Counted from the first letter of the stretch, positions 17,551 to 26,423 are shown. The stretch: 64,000 nt of DNA from Fibrobacter succinogenes (GCA_902779055.1 CACZAD010000025.1:53457-117456); one strand, 5' to 3'. A program made the numbers and translations. The notes: generated by a model from the sequence alone, not told the origin.

Positions 17551-18768
17551 TTAGAAGTTCACCTTGTAGAACTTGCGCTTGCCCACCTGGACAACGAGCT
17601 GATCGCCGCCCTTGATTTCGATCTGGGCTTGCGGGTCTGCAAGCTTTTCGCCACCGATCTTGACACCACCGTTCTGCACCATGCGGCGAGCTTCGCCCTT
17701 GGATGCAAAAGCCTTGATGTTGACGAGGAGGTCGAGGGCGCCATAAGAACCGGCATCGACGCTGCATTCGGCAGCATCGCTCGGGATGGCGTTACCGCTG
17801 TGGATTTCGCGTTCCTTGGCGGCAGCGGCTTCGGCAGCTTCGGCACCATAGTACTGCGTCACGATGTCGATAGCGAGGCGGTGCTTGGCTTCGTTCGGGT
17901 TCATCTTGCCCGAGGCGACGTCGGCCATCATCTGCTTGACTTCTTCGAGCGGGATGTTCGTCAAAAGTTCGAACCAGTTCTCGACAATGCTGTCGGAAAG
18001 GCTGTAAATCTTGTGGTACATCACGTCGGCAGGTTCGTTAAGACCAACGTAGTTACCGATGGACTTGGACATCTTGACCTTGCCGTCAGTACCGAGGAGA
18101 ATCGGCATGAAGAGACCAATCTGCGGTTCCATGCCTTCGAAAAGCTGGAGGTCGCGGCCACGGAGGACGTTGAACTTCTGGTCGGTGCCGCCGAGTTCCA
18201 CATCGCTCTTGATGGCGACGGAATCGTAGCCCTGCATCATCGGGTACATGAATTCGTGGAGGCTAATCGGCGTGTTGGCGGCATAGCGGTTGTGGAAGTC
18301 TTCGCGTTCGAGCATCTGGGCGACAGTGAACTGGCCCATAAGTTCGGTGACCTTGCTGAACGGGAGCTTGGAGAACCATTCGCCGTTGTAATGGATTTCG
18401 ACCTGGTCACGACGGACGACCTTGAAGAACTGTTCCTGATACTCCTTGGCGTTTTCGAGAACCTGTTCGTGCGTGAGGCGCGGACGGGCCTTGTTGCGGC
18501 CGCTCGGGTCACCAATCTGCGCTGTGTAGTCACCCACGATGAGGACGACCGTATGGCCGAGGTCCTGGAACTGGCGGAGCTTACGCATCACGACCGTATG
18601 ACCGAAATGAACGTCCGGAGCCGTCGGGTCCACACCCATCTTGATACGGAGGGGAACGCCGGTATCGTAGGACTTCTGGAGTTTCTTTTCGAGTTCGTCT
18701 TGCGGCACGATGTCGGTAACGCCGCGCATCAAAATTTCAAGCTGTTCTTTAACAGGACGGAATTGCAT
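17551..18768 (-). CDS. tyrS: Tyrosyl-tRNA synthetase
   Basis: 405 residues, class I aminoacyl-tRNA synthetase charging tRNA-Tyr. The HIGH motif is HFGH at residues 54-57 and KMSKS is at 232-236. The tyrosine-pocket stretch GGTDQKFNVLRGRDL (about residues 193-207) and a C-terminal S4 RNA-binding domain (FASKGEARRMVQNGGVKIGG) are present. This matches the bacterial TyrZ-like branch that has HFGH. First gene of a minus-strand run with the PfkB kinase and mqnB. Confidence 0.97.
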   Translation of the reverse strand: MQFRPVKEQLEILMRGVTDIVPQDELEKKLQKSYDTGVPLRIKMGVDPTAPDVHFGHTVVMRKLRQFQDLGHTVVLIVGDYTAQIGDPSGRNKARPRLTHEQVLENAKEYQEQFFKVVRRDQVEIHYNGEWFSKLPFSKVTELMGQFTVAQMLEREDFHNRYAANTPISLHEFMYPMMQGYDSVAIKSDVELGGTDQKFNVLRGRDLQLFEGMEPQIGLFMPILLGTDGKVKMSKSIGNYVGLNEPADVMYHKIYSLSDSIVENWFELLTNIPLEEVKQMMADVASGKMNPNEAKHRLAIDIVTQYYGAEAAEAAAAKEREIHSGNAIPSDAAECSVDAGSYGALDLLVNIKAFASKGEARRMVQNGGVKIGGEKLADPQAQIEIKGGDQLVVQVGKRKFYKVNF

Positions 18769-18777
18769 AATTTTCTC

Positions 18778-18807
18778 AGTGGTTAGTGGTTGGTGGTTAG
18801 TGATTAG
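18778..18807. repeat. Degenerate heptamer array (AGTGGTT type)
   Basis: Units AGTGGTT, AGTGGTT, GGTGGTT, AGTGATT lie directly upstream of the tyrS start. Confidence 0.7.
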
Positions 18808-18887
18808 AAAAAAGCGCTAATACAGCTAATCACACAAAGCCCATGAAGAAGGAAAATATTTTCATAACAGGGGTAAAGATAGCAATT

Positions 18888-18927
18888 AGTAGACAGTCGG
18901 AAGTAGGAAGTAGGAAGTTGATAGCAG
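18888..18927. repeat. Degenerate heptamer array (AGTAGGA type)
   Basis: Units AGTAGAC, AGTCGGA, AGTAGGA, AGTAGGA, AGTTGAT lie between tyrS and the LysR gene. Confidence 0.7.
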
Positions 18928-18971
18928 GTTGTAAACAGCGAAATCGGGAAACTCCAACAATCTACGGTAAA

Positions 18972-19862
18972 TTACTTTCGCTTTTTGGATTGGCGCTGGA
19001 GAATGTACTTCGTCAAGAAGTTGAAGAACTGTTCGGTTTTGGAGTTGTCCTGTTTGTTGCGGCGGAGCGAAACCACGATATCGCGCTTGAAATCCGTATC
19101 GGTAATTTCAAGGAGCTTGACGCGCTTGTGGTCCATCTTGCCCCACGAAAGTTCCGGCCAGAAGCCCACGCCAATACCCGCAGCAACGGCTTCCTTGACA
19201 ACAGCGGCGTTGTCACTTTCGAACGTCACATTTGTATGAAATCCGATGCTATCGCAGAGTTCGTTACAAATCTGGCGGTACTGCTTGGATCCGTAAAGAC
19301 GGATGAACTTTTCGTCCTTCAGGTCAAATAGCGAAATGGAACTGAGCTTCTTGTACTGCGCTGTATTCGGAACAGCCAAGAAAATTTTTTCGGAATGGAC
19401 AAACGTCTCGTCGCTATTCGTATTGTCGAGTTCAGGCCTGTAAGTGGCGTATGTGCGCACGCAAATATCAAAGACGCTCGTTTCTTCGTTCTGCACAATA
19501 TCCACATCGATATCGGGATTGCTCTGCTTGTACTCAATCACGGCACTCGTGATGAGCGTCGATGCGGCAAGGACGTTCAGCTTGACATTGTTGTTCAGCT
19601 TGTTCGCGGTCGTCTTCAGGAGTTCCGGGAGCGCCATCATGTTTTCGTAAAGCGGCTGGAGCTTTTCGTAAAAGAACTTACCGCTGTCCGTGAGCTTGAT
19701 GTTACGGCCAGAGTTCTTGAACAGCAAAACGCCAAGTTCGTCTTCGAGCTTGTGGATGGCCTGCGTGAGAGCGGGCTGGACAATGCAGAGGTTCTTGGCG
19801 CTCTGCGTCACGTGTTCCGTGCGGGCCACTTCCAAGAAGTATTTAAGCTGTGTGAGTTCCAT
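18972..19862 (-). CDS. LysR-family transcriptional regulator
   Basis: 296 residues, standard LTTR length. The N-terminal winged helix reads LKYFLEVARTEHVTQSAKNL followed by VQPALTQAIHKLEDELG, the usual LysR recognition helix region. Residues about 90-290 are the periplasmic-binding-like co-inducer domain. The C terminus is basic (RQSKKRK). No divergent target gene lies next to it; its upstream side holds a heptamer array and the 68-bp tandem repeat array, so its promoter must lie in or before those. Ligand unknown. Confidence 0.92.
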   Translation of the reverse strand: MELTQLKYFLEVARTEHVTQSAKNLCIVQPALTQAIHKLEDELGVLLFKNSGRNIKLTDSGKFFYEKLQPLYENMMALPELLKTTANKLNNNVKLNVLAASTLITSAVIEYKQSNPDIDVDIVQNEETSVFDICVRTYATYRPELDNTNSDETFVHSEKIFLAVPNTAQYKKLSSISLFDLKDEKFIRLYGSKQYRQICNELCDSIGFHTNVTFESDNAAVVKEAVAAGIGVGFWPELSWGKMDHKRVKLLEITDTDFKRDIVVSLRRNKQDNSKTEQFFNFLTKYILQRQSKKRK

Positions 19863-19886
19863 ATAGGGAAATATAGGTTTTTGGTT

Positions 19887-19926
19887 GTAGAAAGTAGGAA
19901 GTAGGAAGTAGACAGTAGGAAGGTGG
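19887..19926. repeat. Degenerate heptamer array abutting the 68-bp array
   Basis: Units AGTAGGA, AGTAGGA, AGTAGAC, AGTAGGA, AGGTGGA run without a break into the first 68-bp unit. Confidence 0.75.
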
Positions 19927-20441
19927 AAGGTGATCCCGGAACGGAGTCCGGGGTGACAGCGTGAAGGAGAACGTATCTGCTATTGGTACTGTGTAAGGTG
20001 GCCCCGGAACGGAGTCCGGGATGACAGTGAGAAGGAGAACGTATCTGCTATTGGTACTGTGTAAGGTGGCCCCGGCACAGGGGCCGGGATGACAGTGAGA
20101 AGGAGAACGTATCTGCTATTGGTACTGTGTAAGGTGATCCCGGAACGGAGTCCGGGATGACAGTGAGAAGGGAAACGTATCTGCTATTGGTACTGTGTAA
20201 GGTGGCCCCGGAACAGGGGCCGGGGTGACAGTGAGAAGGAGAACGTATCTGCTATTGGTACTGTGTAAGGTGGCCCCGGAACGGAGTCCGGGATGACAGT
20301 GAGAAGGGAAACGTTTCTGCTATTGGAACTGTGTAAGGTGACCCCGGCACAGGGGCCGGGGGGACAGCGTGAAGGGAAACGTATCTGCTATTGGTACTGT
20401 GTAAGGTGGCCCCGGCACAGGGGCCGGGGTGACAGCGCGAG
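19927..20441. repeat. 68-bp tandem repeat array (seven full units plus a partial eighth)
   Basis: Units start at 19927, 19995, 20063, 20131, 20199, 20267, 20335 and 20403, exactly 68 bp apart. Each unit has AAGGTG, a 20-bp-class palindrome built on CCCGG/CCGGG, ATGACAG, and a conserved 3' half (ACGTATCTGCTATTGGTACT) ending in GTGT. Palindrome centres alternate between two forms, AACGGAGT and CACAGGGG, with compensatory arm changes. The array fills the space between the NifA-like stop (20453) and the LysR upstream region. It contains no ORF of its own and no variable spacers. Confidence 0.95.
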
Positions 20442-20452
20442 GGGGGGGGCAG

Positions 20453-21982
20453 CTACTTGCTGAAGGCGGTGAGGTCGATGCCGAGTTGCTTGATTTTGTA
20501 AGTGAGGATGCGCGGGGTGGTCGAGAGGCTGCGGGCGGCAGCGGCCATCTTGCCCTTGCTGCTCTTGAGCGCATCGCAAATGATATCGCGTTCGTACGCC
20601 TCCACCATCAGCTTGAGGTTTCCGCTTACAGGCGTTCCGCTCGTTTCGTCCGTCTGGATGGTCGGCGGGAAATGATGCGGATAGATAACATCTTCCTCGG
20701 TCAAAAGCACCGCACGTTCAATGGCGTTTTCGAGTTCGCGCACGTTGCCCGGCCACGGATAGCTCATGAGCATTTCGATGGTCCCGCGAGCAAGACGGCG
20801 CACGTTCTTACCGACCAGGCGGCAGTAATGATCAACAAAGTAATCCGCCAAAAGCACAATGTCGGTACGGCGCTTGCGGAGTGGCGGGACGTAAATCGGA
20901 ACGATGTGAAGCTGGTAATACAAGTCTTCGCGGAAGGTGCCTTCGGAGACCATCTGTTGCAAGTTCCTGGTCGTCGCACAAATGACGCGGACATTCACCT
21001 TCTTGGGGAATCGTGCGCCCACACGTTCCATTTCGCCCTGCTGCAAAAGGCGCAACAACTTTATCTGTAAATTCGGAGTCAATTCGGCGACTTCGTCCAA
21101 AAAGAGCGTCCCGCCTTCGGCTTGTTCCACGCGGCCCGGCGCCTCGTTGACGACGCCAACCAAGGCGCCCTTTTCGCTACCGAAAAGCTCCCGGTCCAGA
21201 ACGGACTCCGGGAGGGCCGCACAATGCACTCGCACGAACGGTCCCAGATTACGGTCGGAGCGGAAGTGAATCGCTTCTGCAACAAGTCCCTTGCCAGTGC
21301 CCACCTCGCCTACAATCAGCGCCGGAAGCGGACTTTTGGCCACCTGGTCAATCTGCGTGTAGACCTGCTGCATTTCGGGCGTTTTACCGATGATGTTGTC
21401 CGGCTGGAAACGCGCCTTGAGTTCCATCGCCATGCGCTCGTTTTCGGCCTTGAGGATTTCGTTTTCTTCGCGGGCCTCGCGACGGAGCTTTACTGCCGCC
21501 GCAAGCATTTGCGCAATGATTTCCAGCAGGCGGAGCTTTTCGGGGAGTTCGTTTTCGACCGGATTCTGCACGTCGGCACTGAAGGCGCCAATCACCTGGT
21601 GTTCCATGATGACCGGAACGCAAAGGAACGCCTTGTCTTCGGTCTTGCCGCGGCCCGTACGGTCCAAAAAGTCCGGATCTTTCGCCACGGACGGGATGAT
21701 GATGGGCTTACCCGTCTCGACCACGCGACCGGTAATGCCTTCGCCCACCTTGTAGCGGCCCTTGCGCGCCTGGCGGCTCGAAAGGCCTTCAGCGATTTCG
21801 ATGGAGATTTCGCCGGTGTGGCGGTTGTAAAGAGTGAGGGTCGCATGCTCCACGCCCATCGTGGACTCCACCACTTCCAAAATCGGATGCGCGACGCTTT
21901 CGAAATCAAGCGTCTGGTTCAGAATGGAACTGATCTTGTAGAGGAGTTCCAGTTCCTGGATTTTGGACTGGGTGTTGGGCAT
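20453..21982 (-). CDS. NifA-like sigma-54-class activator with degenerate GAFTGA loop
   Basis: 509 residues. Domains: GAF sensor (about 20-165), coiled linker (165-192), AAA+ domain (about 195-430) and Fis-type helix-turn-helix (about 465-505, ending KMAAAARSLSTTPRILTYKIKQ). Walker A is GEVGTGK at 225-231 and Walker B is GGTLFLDE at 290-297. The sigma-54 contact loop, normally GAFTGA, reads GALVGV at 272-277. The overall architecture matches NifA-type regulators, and Fibrobacter relatives are known to carry nif genes, but the altered loop makes ordinary sigma-54 activation uncertain. Its 3' end abuts the 68-bp array. Confidence 0.88.
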   Translation of the reverse strand: MPNTQSKIQELELLYKISSILNQTLDFESVAHPILEVVESTMGVEHATLTLYNRHTGEISIEIAEGLSSRQARKGRYKVGEGITGRVVETGKPIIIPSVAKDPDFLDRTGRGKTEDKAFLCVPVIMEHQVIGAFSADVQNPVENELPEKLRLLEIIAQMLAAAVKLRREAREENEILKAENERMAMELKARFQPDNIIGKTPEMQQVYTQIDQVAKSPLPALIVGEVGTGKGLVAEAIHFRSDRNLGPFVRVHCAALPESVLDRELFGSEKGALVGVVNEAPGRVEQAEGGTLFLDEVAELTPNLQIKLLRLLQQGEMERVGARFPKKVNVRVICATTRNLQQMVSEGTFREDLYYQLHIVPIYVPPLRKRRTDIVLLADYFVDHYCRLVGKNVRRLARGTIEMLMSYPWPGNVRELENAIERAVLLTEEDVIYPHHFPPTIQTDETSGTPVSGNLKLMVEAYERDIICDALKSSKGKMAAAARSLSTTPRILTYKIKQLGIDLTAFSK

Positions 21983-21999
21983 ACAGATTTAATATAAAA

Positions 22000-22031
22000 A
22001 AGGTGATCCCGGCACAAAGGCCGGGATGACA
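22000..22031. repeat. Dispersed palindromic element (ATGACA family)
   Basis: AAGGTGATCCCGG, short loop, CCGGGATGACA. Located between the NifA-like start and the next gene. Confidence 0.75.
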
Positions 22032-22070
22032 TCATAGCAGCCGAGATGGCAATCTGTAGAGGATCTGTGC

Positions 22071-22101
22071 AAGGTGATCCCGGAATAAATCCGGGATGAC
22101 A
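22071..22101. repeat. Dispersed palindromic element (ATGACA family)
   Basis: AAGGTGATCCCGG, AATAAAT loop, CCGGGATGACA; preceded by a CTGTGC relic of the 68-bp unit. Confidence 0.75.
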
Positions 22102-22129
22102 TCACAAAAGCCAGGATGACGCCGAGCGG

Positions 22130-22225
22130 TTACTTCCGTGAGCTACAAGCGCCTCGTATCATCAAGGCGCGGTAGCGAGAGCGAGGCGAATGCGTAGGTT
22201 CTTTACCTACGATAGAGCCAAGCGA
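22130..22225. other. Intergenic region with nested inverted repeats
   Basis: CGCCTCG (about 22151-22157) can pair with CGAGGCG (about 22182-22188), and CGTAGGT (22193-22199) pairs with ACCTACG (22205-22211) around a TCTTT loop. It lies directly downstream of the yqeY stop. It may be a 3' structure or a small RNA; no strand preference is clear. Confidence 0.35.
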
Positions 22226-22696
22226 CTACTTAAGGGCTTCTTGCACGAGGGCGGAGGCGCGCTTTGCATCAAAACGGCCCTTGACCTTCGGAGAGAGTTC
22301 CTTCATGATCTTGCCCATGTCCTTCGGAGAAGAGGCGCCCGTTGCAGCCTTGATTTCGGCGATGAGGGCCTTGACTTCTTCTTCGCTCATTTCGGCAGGC
22401 ATGTACTTGCGGTATAGAGCGATGCAAGCTTCTTCTTCCGGAATCTTGTCCAAGAAGCCACCCTTCTTGAGGATTTCGATAGCTTCCTGCTTCTGCTTTA
22501 CGCTCTTGGCAAGAACGTCGATGCACATAGCGTCGTTAATGGTATCCATAATCTGAGCAGGAGCGGCCCCTGCCTTCATGGCTTCGTTCTTGATATCAGA
22601 ATGGAGCGTACGGAGCGTTCCGAGTGTTGCGGCATCGTGAGCCTTCATGGCAGTCTTGATGTCGTCGAGAATCTGGGTAAGCAAAGCACAACTCAT
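22226..22696 (-). CDS. yqeY: GatB/YqeY domain protein
   Basis: 156 residues of the YqeY family, related to the tRNA-binding tail domain of GatB. The signature LRTLHSDIKNEAMKAG and the C-terminal block DMGKIMKELSPKVKGRFDAK are clear. Function of the free-standing protein is not settled; a link to tRNA-dependent amidation is assumed from GatB. It follows rpsU, a conserved pairing in many bacteria, which supports both calls. Confidence 0.9.
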   Translation of the reverse strand: MSCALLTQILDDIKTAMKAHDAATLGTLRTLHSDIKNEAMKAGAAPAQIMDTINDAMCIDVLAKSVKQKQEAIEILKKGGFLDKIPEEEACIALYRKYMPAEMSEEEVKALIAEIKAATGASSPKDMGKIMKELSPKVKGRFDAKRASALVQEALK

Positions 22697-22821
22697 ATTG
22701 ACCTTGGGCGATTAGACGCTTCGCCTCGAGCGAATGAATTTGACATAAAACACCTAATGAGTCATCGACACTCGCCGACAACTCATTAAAGTTTAGCAAA
22801 TAATCCGGTTAAGGAATCGAA

Positions 22822-23031
22822 TTAGTAGAGACGCTTGCGGTTCTGGTCAGCAATCTCTTTGAGACGCTTGCGACGAGCAGCCGTTTCAATACGCTTCTTT
22901 TCTTCGGAGGGCTTTTCGAAACGCTGACGCTTCTTGACGTCGGAGATGATACCATTCTTTTCGCAAGACTTGGTGAAACGCTTGAGAGCGCGTTCGAAAG
23001 GTTCGTTGGACTTAACAATAACGCCGATCAC
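22822..23031 (-). CDS. rpsU: 30S ribosomal protein bS21
   Basis: 69 residues, highly basic. The sequence VKSNEPFERALKRFTKSCEK followed by KKRQRFEKPSEEKKR is the bS21 signature. It sits at the anti-Shine-Dalgarno end of 16S rRNA in the 30S subunit and helps translation initiation. The gene lies upstream of yqeY on the same strand. Confidence 0.96.
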   Translation of the reverse strand: MIGVIVKSNEPFERALKRFTKSCEKNGIISDVKKRQRFEKPSEEKKRIETAARRKRLKEIADQNRKRLY

Positions 23032-23112
23032 GATAATCCTTTGGTTAAAAATTCAATTTTTTTTGGATAGCCAAATATACCTAAATATTCTAAATCCGTC
23101 AAGGGTAACATT

Positions 23113-25038
23113 TTACCCCTTATAATCCAGCACCAGCATGGTGATGTCGTCGAACTGCGGGGCATTTTTCGCAAAGGCGTCAATCTGACGCTTGACAAAG
23201 CGGCAAGTTTCCTTCGAGCCCTTTCCGCCACCATGGGCAACCGCATCCAGAAGTCTGTCGTTTCCGAACATTTCGTTATGCACGTTGATGGCTTCCGTCA
23301 CGCCATCGGTGTAGAGGAACAGCGAATCGCCCGGAGCAAGGTCCATCGTCTGCTGCTTGTAGTGGGTGTTGTCCATCGCGGCCATGACCATCCCCGCCCT
23401 GTTCTTCGCAAATTCCACCGAGCCGTCCTTATGGCGGATAACCGGAGGATTATGCCCAGCCGACACATACTCCACATGCCCCGTATTCAAGTCCACAAAG
23501 CCCATCCACACCGTCACGAACATGTTCGCCTTGTTGCGCTTGGCCAGTTCCGCATTCGTATTGTCAAATGTCTCGACAACCGACTTCAAGTTCTTCGCCA
23601 TGGTGTGCAGCACAATCCTTGCGACCATCATGAACAGCGCCGCCGGGACGCCCTTGCCCGAGACGTCACCCACGACCACGCATAGCCGTCCGTCATCAAG
23701 CTTGAAAAAGTCGTAAAAATCACCGCCAACTTCCTTGGCCGGCAAAAGAAGCGGAGTCAGCTCATGACGTTCGTCCTGGGAGTTTTCTTCGCGTTCGTCC
23801 CCGGACAAAAAGCCCAGCTGGATTTCCTTCGCAAAATCGAGTTCGCTCTCGATGCGGTCCAAGTCCTTCTGCTTTTCGATGTGTTCCTTGAGCGAGGTGC
23901 GCATGTTCAGGAACGCCCAGGCAAACTGGGCAATTTCGTCGTGCCCCGACAAGTGCGGGATCGACACATCGAAGTTTCCCTTTCCCAGGTTATCCGCCGC
24001 AACGGCCAGTTCCTTGAGCGGACGGGACACCCTGGTCGAAATCACGATGATCAGGAGCAGCATCACAACGTAACCGCCGACGCTCATCCACGCAAACATC
24101 TTTTCCAAGGAGCGCTGGCTTTCCATGAATTCATTCGCAGGCCAGACGATCATGAACGTCCAGCCGTTCGACTCCATCGCCTTGAAGTAAATGACCGCAT
24201 CCTTGCCGTCAGCAGAAGTCCCCATGAAGAGGCCCTTTTTCATACTCTGCACGGCCTTTTCGAAATCCGTAACCGTCTGCGACCCCTCGCCACCGGAAAG
24301 GTCAGACAAGCTTTCCTTGAAGACAATCTCGTTCTTAGGATGAGCGATAATGGTATTGTTGGCCGACAGCACAACGACGTAGCCCGAGTTCGACACCGGA
24401 ATCGACGCCACGGTTTCCTTGAGGAACGCGATCGACATGTCGACGCAAAGAACGCCCGCAAAGACAGTGTTCCCGTAAGCATCCTTCTGGTAGATGGGCG
24501 CCGTATAAATCGCAATCGGCTCCTTGATGAAGTCGCCGACAAACGGTTCTTGCCAAAGCCCCTTCTGCAGGTTCTTGGTACTCTTGTACCAAGTCTTTTC
24601 GAGGTAGTCCTTGCCCTTCAGAAGCTTGATGTCGTTACCCGAATACTGGGCAAGGCGCATCACCTCCTGATGCCATTTGGACTTGGGAGCCATCCCCGGT
24701 TCGTAAGCGACCACCACAGCGAGCACTTGCGGAAGCGCCTGGCGCGCATCAAAGACCGCCTGCGTCAAGAAGTCGTCGAGGTCCTTCCCCGAAAGCATCT
24801 CCTTGCCGAGAACCTCGGCATATTCGTCCCCCAGCTTTTTGCCCTTTTCGAAAAGCTTTTCGATGATGGCGACATTCGCGAGACTGATCTCTTCGCCCTT
24901 TTCCGTGAGCAACGTCGAAAGCTCGCTTTGCACCTTGAAACTAAGCACCCCGAACAGCGTCGCGAACACAACACTGAAACCGACGAGGGTCATGATGGAC
25001 TGTTTAAATGCCAATCCGTGGACATTGAGGAAACGCAT
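23113..25038 (-). CDS. Membrane sensor with PP2C-type (RsbU/SpoIIE) serine phosphatase domain
   Basis: 641 residues from the ATG at 25036-25038; an upstream start at 25083 is possible. Layout: N-terminal membrane helix (about residues 15-35), a periplasmic dCache-like sensor with typical phrases PFVGDFIKEPIAIYTAPIY and SGYVVVLSANNTIIAHP, a second membrane helix (about 315-340), a HAMP linker (SRPLKELAVAADNLGKGNF), and a C-terminal SpoIIE phosphatase (KEVGGDFYDFFKLDDGRL, GDVSGKGVPAALFM, LFLYTDGVTEA). Such proteins dephosphorylate an anti-sigma antagonist in partner-switching circuits. No anti-sigma gene is adjacent, so its partner is elsewhere. Confidence 0.92.
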   Translation of the reverse strand: MRFLNVHGLAFKQSIMTLVGFSVVFATLFGVLSFKVQSELSTLLTEKGEEISLANVAIIEKLFEKGKKLGDEYAEVLGKEMLSGKDLDDFLTQAVFDARQALPQVLAVVVAYEPGMAPKSKWHQEVMRLAQYSGNDIKLLKGKDYLEKTWYKSTKNLQKGLWQEPFVGDFIKEPIAIYTAPIYQKDAYGNTVFAGVLCVDMSIAFLKETVASIPVSNSGYVVVLSANNTIIAHPKNEIVFKESLSDLSGGEGSQTVTDFEKAVQSMKKGLFMGTSADGKDAVIYFKAMESNGWTFMIVWPANEFMESQRSLEKMFAWMSVGGYVVMLLLIIVISTRVSRPLKELAVAADNLGKGNFDVSIPHLSGHDEIAQFAWAFLNMRTSLKEHIEKQKDLDRIESELDFAKEIQLGFLSGDEREENSQDERHELTPLLLPAKEVGGDFYDFFKLDDGRLCVVVGDVSGKGVPAALFMMVARIVLHTMAKNLKSVVETFDNTNAELAKRNKANMFVTVWMGFVDLNTGHVEYVSAGHNPPVIRHKDGSVEFAKNRAGMVMAAMDNTHYKQQTMDLAPGDSLFLYTDGVTEAINVHNEMFGNDRLLDAVAHGGGKGSKETCRFVKRQIDAFAKNAPQFDDITMLVLDYKG

Positions 25039-25361
25039 AGAAACTTTTCTTTTTGCTACAAGGATAAACCTTTTTCGATACAAAAAGAAATATATCTAAA
25101 AAAATTCAAGTCGATTGGCAATCTTGTGTAGCTTATACGAAACATTAAAATCTTTTTTCGTTCCGCAGCGCCGTTACATAAACATTTGGGCACTAAATGT
25201 AGTTAAATCATTCAAAATTCAACGAAAAATATTGTAAAATTTCAATTATTTTTACAAATTTTCATCTCTGTAACTTGCGAAGTATCAATGACTTATGTAT
25301 ATTTTTCGTAAGAAATTTCCCAACATCCAGAGCAAGACTTTTCAAACGCGGAGTTTTAGCC
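25039..25361. other. AT-rich divergent promoter region
   Basis: 323 bp between the divergent phosphatase and SPOR-lipoprotein genes. Strongly AT-rich with A/T runs. No ORF, repeat family member or clear consensus promoter that I would defend. Confidence 0.4.
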
Positions 25362-25907
25362 ATGAAGCTGCAATCGGTATCTCTCATCGGGGCAATAGTC
25401 CTCTCCTGTTCATTGCTTTCTGCATGCGGCAGCAAGAAAGAAGAACAACCGGCGCCGCAGGTAGAAGCCGCTCCGGCCGCAGAAGCTCCGTCTCCAGTTG
25501 AAGAAGCCCCCGCCCAGGAAGAACCGGCACTGGTTCCCATCCAGTCCCTCAGCGAATCCGAAGAAAAGGCAGCTCCGGCAGCAGAACCGGTCCAGCAGTC
25601 CGCAGGCATCGAACAGGAATCCTCGGGTCCGTTCGTCATCCAGGTGAGCATCCAGTCTTCCAAGAAGGCCGCCAACGGCATCGTGAACAAGCTCTCGGAT
25701 CAGGGCATCAAGGCATACGTCGCCGAAGTCGAAAATCCGGGTGAACTCGAAGGCACGTTCTACCGCGTACGTGTCGGCTACTTTTCCACGATCGCACACG
25801 CACAGCAGTTCGGCAAGGAAGTCCTCGCTCCGCAGGGTTACGCCGGCTGGGTGGACAACCGCAAGAACGACCGCATCGGTCAGCCTGGCGCAAGCGAAGA
25901 CATGTAA
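25362..25907 (+). CDS. SPOR-domain lipoprotein
   Basis: 181 residues from the ATG at 25362. Signal with lipobox LLSAC (Cys22). Residues 25-95 are a low-complexity A/P/E-rich linker; the C-terminal 80 residues form a SPOR-like domain (FVIQVSIQSSKKAANGIVNK, then TFYRVRVGYFSTIAHAQQFG). SPOR domains bind denuded glycan strands, usually at division sites. The gene is monocistronic with a strong terminator 25 bp after the stop. Confidence 0.88.
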   Translation: MKLQSVSLIGAIVLSCSLLSACGSKKEEQPAPQVEAAPAAEAPSPVEEAPAQEEPALVPIQSLSESEEKAAPAAEPVQQSAGIEQESSGPFVIQVSIQSSKKAANGIVNKLSDQGIKAYVAEVENPGELEGTFYRVRVGYFSTIAHAQQFGKEVLAPQGYAGWVDNRKNDRIGQPGASEDM

Positions 25908-25932
25908 TTTTTTTTGATAGCAGCGTCGTAAA

Positions 25933-25957
25933 GGCCCCGCAATCGCGGAGCCTTTTT
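25933..25957 (+). terminator. Terminator of the SPOR lipoprotein gene
   Basis: GGCCCCGC (25933-25940), AAT loop, GCGGAGCC, then seven T. One mismatch in the stem. Confidence 0.85.
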
Positions 25958-25982
25958 TTACATAAGCACCAACAAACGGCTC

Positions 25983-26423
25983 TTATTCACCAAAGGTTTT
26001 ACGATAATCTGCCTCTAGCTTTCCACTCTCATATTGATCATCATATTTATCGCAACGCCTTTTATAATAATCCTCATAATAATCCATATTGTCATCTTCA
26101 GCAGGCTCACCCAATACAACGTTTTTTCCGTAACACTGGATATCCTTATAATAGCCGTCGTCCTTCTCATCCTGGCACTCGCCTTGTGCATATGCTTCAG
26201 TCGGGAATGTCCGTTTGACCGTATAATACGGATTTTCGCCATTCGAATCAAAGGTTACTGTTCTAAGTTCTTCATAACCCTTATACTTTAGATTCATGGC
26301 AACAGTATTTGCTTTTCGAGAGACATTGCAACTGTACTCATTACCACTACTGTCTGTCGAATTGCTATCAGAGCATGCGACCACGGCAAGCAACATCGCT
26401 GATGCGAGAATAATTCTTTTCAT
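25983..26423 (-). CDS. Small lipoprotein, unknown function
   Basis: 146 residues from the ATG at 26421-26423; the open frame continues to 27140 but that part is antisense to rimO. Lipobox VVACS (Cys17). The mature protein is Ser/Asn/Asp-rich at first, then tyrosine-rich (DYYEDYYKRR) with four cysteines that could form two disulfides (about residues 34, 84, 97 and 124). I recognise no domain. Convergent with the SPOR gene and sharing its terminator zone. Confidence 0.7.
   Translation of the reverse strand: MKRIILASAMLLAVVACSDSNSTDSSGNEYSCNVSRKANTVAMNLKYKGYEELRTVTFDSNGENPYYTVKRTFPTEAYAQGECQDEKDDGYYKDIQCYGKNVVLGEPAEDDNMDYYEDYYKRRCDKYDDQYESGKLEADYRKTFGE

Noticed and set aside
16586..17767. Longer N terminus for the PfkB kinase
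   Set aside because: The first 75 residues are antiparallel low-complexity sequence overlapping tyrS; the family N terminus begins at the ATG at 17540-17542.
19927..20441. CRISPR array
   Set aside because: Units are continuous 68-bp repeats with no unique spacers and contain long palindromes unlike CRISPR repeats; no cas genes nearby.
25039..25361. Small RNA gene in the AT-rich divergent region
   Set aside because: No hairpin with T-run and no consensus promoter pair strong enough to support it.
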